Assembly: GCF_025947285.1 (NCBI RefSeq)
Contig: NZ_CP110008.1
Span: 992,001-1,056,000 of the forward strand
Source of the DNA: Flavobacterium sp. N2820
Lineage (GTDB): Bacteria; Bacteroidota; Bacteroidia; Flavobacteriales; Flavobacteriaceae
Reading direction: 5' to 3'
DNA length: 64,000 nt
The notes under the pieces were generated by a model that worked only from the letters and a program-made list of their open reading frames with translations, ran no database searches and was not told where the DNA came from. Of the stretch, positions 59,079 through 64,000 are shown piece after piece (position 1 is the stretch's first letter; every line of letters starts with the position of its first letter). The position numbers and the translations under genes are program-made.

Positions 59079-59221
59079 AAATTAATCCTTCGATTTTAAC
59101 TCAGGACAGGCTATGAAGCAAACGGCAGCATTGATGCTAGGAATACTTGGATACCGATTGTTTTCGGTACAGGCATAGGAGCGATTTTTGTGCAGCTGAA
59201 TGAGGTAATGAATATAAACAA

Positions 59222-59262
59222 AAAAAGATGCTTACTTAAATTAGTAAACATCTTTTTATAAC
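59222..59262 (-). terminator. Terminator of the metal-efflux operon
   Basis: AAAAAGATGcTTACT pairs with AGTAAaCATCTTTTT (59222-59236 with 59243-59257), with a run of A on the plus strand (T on the minus). It lies 14 bp after the P-type ATPase stop. The rest of 59079-59221 has no recognised gene. Confidence 0.8.
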
Positions 59263-59275
59263 TATATAATTAACT

Positions 59276-61267
59276 TTAAAACTTCATCCTTTGTATTCTA
59301 ACCGCATTTAAAATAGCTAATAACGCCACACCGACATCTGCAAAAACGGCTTCCCACATGGTGGCTAATCCACCTGCACCGAGGATTAAAACTATTGCTT
59401 TAACACCAAATGCAAGTATTATATTTTGCCAAACAATTTTCTTTGTTTGCTTGCCTATTTTAATAGCCATAGGAATTTTACTTGGTTTATCATCTTGAAT
59501 GACAACATCAGCGGTTTCTATGGTGGCATCGCTTCCTAAACCACCCATTGCTATTCCGACATTACTTAATGCGACTACTGGTGCATCGTTTACACCATCG
59601 CCAACAAAAGCAACTGTTTCTTTTTTTGCAATGATTTCTTTTACTTTATTTACTTTATCTTCGGGTAATAAATCTCCAAAAGCATTAATGATTCCGAGTT
59701 TTTGAGCTACAAACTGGACAACTGTATTTTTATCGCCACTTAACATTGTGGTTTTTACTCCTAATGCTTTTAATTTATCAATTGTGATTTGTGCATCTTC
59801 TTTGATGCTATCTGCAATGGTTAAATATCCAACAAATTTTTTATCGTAAGCTACAGCAATTAATGTATAAACGATACTTGATGGATCAATATCATACGAA
59901 ATAGAGAATTTGTCCATTAGTTTGAAATTACCCACTAATAATTCTTTACCATTTACATAGGCTTTTAATCCGTGTCCTGATATTTCTTCAACATTTTGCA
60001 AAACAATTGTAGTATCAATATTTCCAACAAATTGATGTATAGCAGTTGCTACTGGATGTGTACTTTGGCTTTCTAAAGCATTAACCATTTTTAAAATATC
60101 CTCCTTATTGAAATCGGAATTAAAAACAACTTCTTGAACTTTAAAAACTCCTTCGGTCATTGTTCCTGTTTTATCCATTACAACATTTTGAACCGAAGCC
60201 ATTACATCAAGAAAATTACTTCCTTTAAAAAGAATTCCGTTTTTAGAAGCTGCTCCAATTCCACCAAAATATCCTAAAGGAATACTAATAACTAAAGCAC
60301 AAGGGCAAGAAATAACCAAGAAAATTAATGCTCGATACAACCAATCATTAAATTGGTAATCTGAAACAAAAAACATTGGCAACACACATATTGCAACGGC
60401 TAAAGCAACTACAATTGGAGTATATATTTTTGCGAATTTTCTAATAAATAATTCTGTTGGTGCTTTTTTAGACGTTGCATCTTGTACCATTTCAAGAATT
60501 TTTGATAATTTACTATCCGTATAAGCAACAGTTACTTTTACTTGACAAACCGAATTTAAGTTTATCATTCCTGCTAAAACTATTTCTCCTTTTGCTTTTG
60601 TGTCTGGTTTACTTTCGCCTGTTAATGCAGCGGTGTTGAAAGAAGCAGTATCAGAAAGTAATTCACCATCTAAACCTAATTTTTCACCAGCTTTAAGTTG
60701 GATAATATCTCCAATTTTAGCTGTTGATGCTTTGATTGTTTTAGCAACATTATTTTCTAAAATAGTAACTTCATCTGGTCGTTGGTCTAGTAAGGTTTTA
60801 ATATTGGCTTTAGCTCTTTTTACGGCTAATGCTTGAAAGATTTCGCCAATGGCATAAAATAACATTACTGCTACACCTTCGGGAAATTCGGCAATTGCAA
60901 AAGCACCAATTGTAGCAATACTCATTAATAGAAATTCTGAAAAAAATTCGCCTTTTTTGATACTTTCAAAAGCTTCTTTAATAACAGGAAAACCGACTGG
61001 AATGTACGCTAAAATATACCAACCTATTCTAATATAACCTGTAAACCAAGATGGGGTAAAATAGTTATCCAATCCAATGGCAAACATCAATAACACCAAG
61101 CTTATAATTGCTGGCAAAAACATTTGAAACGTAGATTTTTCTTGGTTAGAATGGTCGTGGTCGTGACCATCACCATCAGAATGATGTTCACTATCATTAT
61201 TAATCTTCTCTTCTAATGAACAACAAATTTGTTTCCCATCTTTGTCATAAATGTGTTGATGTTCCAT
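59276..61267 (-). CDS. Zn2+/Cd2+/Pb2+-exporting P1B-type ATPase
   Basis: A 663-residue heavy-metal P-type ATPase. The N-terminus is His-rich (HHSDGDGHDHDHS) and lacks a conventional HMA domain. Signature sites are all intact: the ion-binding CPC (321-323, in VISCPCALVIS), the phosphorylated Asp365 in DKTGTMTEG, the THPVA motif and the GDGVNDAPV hinge. CPC with the His-rich N-terminus fits the Zn/Cd/Pb exporter subgroup (ZntA/CadA). It is the last gene of an operon with an RND efflux system, so the two exporters form a cytosolic and a periplasmic tier of metal removal. Confidence 0.93.
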   Translation of the reverse strand: MEHQHIYDKDGKQICCSLEEKINNDSEHHSDGDGHDHDHSNQEKSTFQMFLPAIISLVLLMFAIGLDNYFTPSWFTGYIRIGWYILAYIPVGFPVIKEAFESIKKGEFFSEFLLMSIATIGAFAIAEFPEGVAVMLFYAIGEIFQALAVKRAKANIKTLLDQRPDEVTILENNVAKTIKASTAKIGDIIQLKAGEKLGLDGELLSDTASFNTAALTGESKPDTKAKGEIVLAGMINLNSVCQVKVTVAYTDSKLSKILEMVQDATSKKAPTELFIRKFAKIYTPIVVALAVAICVLPMFFVSDYQFNDWLYRALIFLVISCPCALVISIPLGYFGGIGAASKNGILFKGSNFLDVMASVQNVVMDKTGTMTEGVFKVQEVVFNSDFNKEDILKMVNALESQSTHPVATAIHQFVGNIDTTIVLQNVEEISGHGLKAYVNGKELLVGNFKLMDKFSISYDIDPSSIVYTLIAVAYDKKFVGYLTIADSIKEDAQITIDKLKALGVKTTMLSGDKNTVVQFVAQKLGIINAFGDLLPEDKVNKVKEIIAKKETVAFVGDGVNDAPVVALSNVGIAMGGLGSDATIETADVVIQDDKPSKIPMAIKIGKQTKKIVWQNIILAFGVKAIVLILGAGGLATMWEAVFADVGVALLAILNAVRIQRMKF

Positions 61268-61277
61268 ACTATATGAA

Positions 61278-61643
61278 TTATGCGTTCAACTTTAAAATTT
61301 CTTGAATATCCTCTGGTATTTCCATTGTTTTTAAAGGTGGTACATTTGCACCACCTGTATTACCTAAAGGAATATGACCAACAAATGATTTTACACCACC
61401 TACCAATAATCTTGGGATTTGACCAACTACTTCTTTAGTGCTTTTTATTTTAATACCAAATTGTAACATTTTCCAATGAACAAAGGAATGCTCATAAGGA
61501 TATTTTTGTCCGATGATGTGAGCACGTTCCAAATGATGCCAAGCTATTTGTAAGTCGTTTAACTTTAAATTTTCAGCAGCCAATTGCAATTCATTTTGAT
61601 AGAATGATACTAATTCTTTTGGCATTATTGTATTAAATTTCAT
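61278..61643 (-). CDS. DUF3703 domain-containing protein
   Basis: A 121-residue cytosolic protein with the DUF3703 pattern: AWHHLERAHIIGQKYPYEHSFVHWKML, EVVGQIPRLLVGG and HIPLGNTGGANVPPLKTMEIPEDIQ in outline. The conserved His residues suggest a metal-handling role, and members commonly occur next to CzcD/CadA-type genes. Here it lies 10 bp before the P-type ATPase gene in the metal-efflux operon. Its biochemical activity is unknown. Confidence 0.9.
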   Translation of the reverse strand: MKFNTIMPKELVSFYQNELQLAAENLKLNDLQIAWHHLERAHIIGQKYPYEHSFVHWKMLQFGIKIKSTKEVVGQIPRLLVGGVKSFVGHIPLGNTGGANVPPLKTMEIPEDIQEILKLNA

Positions 61644-61687
61644 AATTGAGTTTACATTAATTTTATAAACTTAGATTACTATTTTTT

Positions 61688-62008
61688 CTAATGATTATGT
61701 CCGTCATGGTTTTCTTCAGAATTGTCGTGTCCTTCATGGTTTTCAGTTTCATGATCATGACCTTCGTGGCTTTCAGCTTTCGCTTCTATTAATTCCATTT
61801 TACAAACAGGACAAGTTCCTTTTTCATCATAAGTTTTACCTTTTTCACAATCCATTGGACATTCATAAGTAACTTTATGCTCTTCACCCTCTTTATGATT
61901 GTGTCCTTCGTGTTCTGTTGCTGTTTTTGTAGTTTCTTCTTTTTTATTACAAGAAACCGTTGTACCTAAAGCTATGGCAAGTGCCATAATTAAAATTGAT
62001 TTTTTCAT
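61688..62008 (-). CDS. His-rich lipoprotein with heavy-metal-binding domain
   Basis: A 106-residue lipoprotein (lipobox GTTVSC, Cys20). The mature part begins His-rich (HEGHNHKEGEEHK), then contains a heavy-metal-binding domain of the YHS-like HMBD type (YECPMDCEKGKTYDEKGTCPVCKMEL in outline, with CPM and CPVC) and ends in another His-rich stretch. It would bind Zn, Cd or Cu in the periplasm and could pass metal to the adjacent RND system. Gaps to its neighbours are 40-44 bp. Confidence 0.9.
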   Translation of the reverse strand: MKKSILIMALAIALGTTVSCNKKEETTKTATEHEGHNHKEGEEHKVTYECPMDCEKGKTYDEKGTCPVCKMELIEAKAESHEGHDHETENHEGHDNSEENHDGHNH

Positions 62009-62048
62009 GATAATTTAGTTTATTTATATTAATTGTTATTTTAAAATA

Positions 62049-63335
62049 TTAATGTGCATGACCACCACCACCTTCGTTTTTAATTAAATGGCTTTGAATG
62101 TAATAAGCTCCTTTTAAAACAATTTTTGCGTTTGCATCGATTTTTTGTAATAGCGTAACTTGTGTATATCCTAATTGTGTGGTGCCTGATTTTACCTCAA
62201 TACGTTGAAAATGGAATGTTTTTCCTTCTACTTCTTCGTGCTTGTCACCATCTTCATGATTATGCCCTTCTTTTTCGTCGTGAGCATCTTCTTTATGTCC
62301 TTCTTCTAAAACAAAAATAAATTCGCGTCCATCAGCTTTAATAATTGCTTCAGTTGGAACTGCTTTTACATTATTTGAACCTACATCTATAAGCGCATTT
62401 ACATACATTCCTGGTATTAATTTTTGTTGGTTGTTTGAAATATCTGCATGTACAGCTACAGATTTTGTATCGTTTTCAAAGGATTTACCAACACTAAATA
62501 TTTTTCCTTTTACCTCTGAATTATCTTGATTCACTAAAACAAAACGTACATTTTGACCTATTTTTACCTTAAATAAATCTTTTTCATAGACTAATAAATC
62601 TACATGTAATTTAGAATTATCTACTATATTCATTAATGGTTTTCCTGCTTCAACATTACTTCCAATTTTAATATAAATTTCGGTTAAGTTTCCAGAAATT
62701 GGAGCAAGAACAGGAACGGTTGCTGTTGCGTTTCCATTACCACTAATATTTAAAGTATTTAATTGTTTTTGTAGCGAATTAAATCGAGCTCTTTCAATTT
62801 CGAATTCTGCCTTTGTTTTTTGAAACGTTTTTTTAGAATTTACTTCTTCATCGCTTAATGTTTTTTGTCTTTCAAATTCTAATTTTAAAAACTCCAAATT
62901 GCTCTTTGAAGTTAAATAAGCTTCTTGTAATTTAGTAAACTCTGGACTTTCAATTGTTGCGATGATTTGACCTTTGCTTACATACTGCCCTTCTGAAACA
63001 TTAATAGTTTTTACAATTCCTGATGTATAAACTGAAACATCAGCTTGATTTTGTGGAGGTAACTTGGTATAACCATTTACATTTATTACTTCGCTTAAAT
63101 TTTTATCTGAAAAAGTTCCTAATTGAATACTTGAGGCTTTAAATTGTGCTTCGTTTAGTTCTACTTCTTTTATTGCTGTAGGCTCTTTTTCATCTGAATG
63201 ACTTTCTTCTGTATGTGTTTCGCCTTCAGTATGAACGTGACCATCACCTTCAGTATGACGCAAAGAGAAATATAAAATAATAGCAAGGATTATTGCTCCA
63301 ACTATTGATGCGTATATGATATTTGATTTCTTCAT
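62049..63335 (-). CDS. RND efflux periplasmic adaptor subunit (CzcB-like)
   Basis: A 428-residue membrane-fusion protein. One N-terminal transmembrane segment (about 7-24) anchors it. The barrel-sandwich hybrid and alpha-hairpin (about 88-215) are recognisable with VSVYTSGIVKTINVSEGQYVSKGQ and NVEAGKPLMNIVDNSKLHVD, followed by a beta-barrel domain. Two His-rich stretches (about 29-47 and 350-372) may bind metal. It would link an inner-membrane RND pump to the TolC-like channel encoded 11 bp upstream. The pump gene itself is not in the window and probably lies just beyond the right edge. Confidence 0.93.
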   Translation of the reverse strand: MKKSNIIYASIVGAIILAIILYFSLRHTEGDGHVHTEGETHTEESHSDEKEPTAIKEVELNEAQFKASSIQLGTFSDKNLSEVINVNGYTKLPPQNQADVSVYTSGIVKTINVSEGQYVSKGQIIATIESPEFTKLQEAYLTSKSNLEFLKLEFERQKTLSDEEVNSKKTFQKTKAEFEIERARFNSLQKQLNTLNISGNGNATATVPVLAPISGNLTEIYIKIGSNVEAGKPLMNIVDNSKLHVDLLVYEKDLFKVKIGQNVRFVLVNQDNSEVKGKIFSVGKSFENDTKSVAVHADISNNQQKLIPGMYVNALIDVGSNNVKAVPTEAIIKADGREFIFVLEEGHKEDAHDEKEGHNHEDGDKHEEVEGKTFHFQRIEVKSGTTQLGYTQVTLLQKIDANAKIVLKGAYYIQSHLIKNEGGGGHAH

Positions 63336-63346
63336 TTCTGTTTATG

Positions 63347-64000
63347 TTATTGATTGATAGTATATTGTATAGCTATTATAGTTTGATTAAAATTATTTAT
63401 AGCTTCATTATAATTGGTTTGTATTTCGGTAGCCGTTTCAATACCTTGTACATATTCTACATACGAAATATCCCCATTTTGATAACTTTTTGTAGCATTT
63501 TTAATTATTAAATCAGCATTCGGAATGGCTGTGTTTTTATAATAATCTATCAATGATTGATAGGTTGTAAGTTGCTCAATTTGCTGCTCTAAATGACTTT
63601 TAAATTGCTGGTTTATATAGTTAGCATTTTTTTGCTCCATTTCTATATTTGTTTGTGCTGCTTTACTTTTTTTAATAGTACTTCCCATAAATATAGGGAC
63701 TGAAAGTCCAACAGAAAAACCTTGAAATTGTGGTGAATTATCATAGTATTTCGTTACACCATCCACTTCTTGATTCCCTGTTATGGATTGCAAAAAGTAG
63801 CCTACTGAAAACTCTGGAAATAAATTTGATTTTTCTAATTTATGATTGGCTTCAGCTATTTTCACTTGTTGATTAGCTAACTGAACTACTGGATTTTGTT
63901 TCACTAATGTGCTATCCATTTTTACAACAAAAGGCATAGGTCCAAAAGTTGTATCCGAAATTTCAATATCATTGTCTAAATCTAAAAGTGTTTTAAGCTT
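63347..64000 (-). CDS. TolC family outer-membrane channel (CzcC-like), 5' end missing
   Basis: The frame is open through the right window edge, so the N-terminus is missing; an ATG at 63937 is only an internal methionine. The visible 217 residues show the second TolC repeat: a helix with VVQLANQQVKIAEANHKLEKS, the barrel strand FPEFSVGYFLQSITG, and helices with KAAQTNIEMEQKNANYINQQF and SYQNGDISYVEYVQGIETATE in outline. The partner adaptor gene follows after 11 bp. It is the outer-membrane part of the tripartite metal efflux system. Confidence 0.9.
   Translation of the reverse strand, partial: KLKTLLDLDNDIEISDTTFGPMPFVVKMDSTLVKQNPVVQLANQQVKIAEANHKLEKSNLFPEFSVGYFLQSITGNQEVDGVTKYYDNSPQFQGFSVGLSVPIFMGSTIKKSKAAQTNIEMEQKNANYINQQFKSHLEQQIEQLTTYQSLIDYYKNTAIPNADLIIKNATKSYQNGDISYVEYVQGIETATEIQTNYNEAINNFNQTIIAIQYTINQ

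Noticed and set aside
59079..59221. Remnant gene between the umuDC operon and the metal-efflux terminator
   Set aside because: No frame of useful length and no recognisable protein text.

Overview
The window reads as chromosome of a marine or freshwater Flavobacteriaceae bacterium (Bacteroidota, Flavobacterium-like). The support is low G+C, type IX secretion (T9SS) cargo with CHU_C and T9SS tails, a PorP/SprF partner, SprB repeats, a TonB receptor with carboxypeptidase-like N-terminus, a mevalonate-pathway HMG-CoA synthase, and several promoters of the Bacteroidota form TTG-N19-21-TAnnTTTG.

Layout. 1-5543: ordinary chromosome (outer-membrane protein fragment, zinc metallopeptidase, HMG-CoA synthase, esterase, PhzF). 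6291-12604: a 1804-residue SprB-repeat adhesin with twelve near-identical 243-bp repeats, followed by its PorP/SprF partner. 13264-17775: a multi-PAS histidine kinase. 17852-25598: a tightly packed ten-gene minus-strand operon with an HTH regulator, an SH3 protein, two DUF4407 membrane proteins and a membrane transglutaminase-like protein. It shares an identical 46-bp promoter module with a lipoprotein gene at 25951-26388; next to it lie a NarL-type response regulator and a TPR histidine kinase (26497-28812). This is the strongest candidate for an undescribed system. 30535-33319: a DUF3494 ice-binding-like T9SS protein broken by a frameshift, preceded by a 19-bp inverted repeat pair.

34535-42714 looks like a defence island: unknown small genes, a TIGR04255-type trio, and a four-gene restriction-modification operon (XRE controller, 5mC methyltransferase, McrB-like ATPase, LlaJI-type nuclease). 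42879-50480 is accessory DNA. It carries a DUF6266 gene, HTH genes, a tRNA 3'-end fragment that may be an attachment site, a four-gene cassette with DUF5675 and two small membrane proteins, a two-gene secreted-protein cassette between terminal inverted repeats, a DUF6943-like gene, and more than 1 kb of noncoding DNA built of repeated long palindromes with compensatory base changes.

50483-59028 holds a secreted T9SS endonuclease I, an SOS-associated (HMCES/YedK) protein and a umuD-umuC cluster. Between the last two, a TonB receptor, CDF transporter and Fur regulator sit inside a second pair of related terminal inverted repeats (52877-56654). 59276-64000 is a metal-efflux operon (TolC, RND adaptor, heavy-metal-binding lipoprotein, DUF3703, Zn/Cd P-type ATPase) that continues past the right edge.
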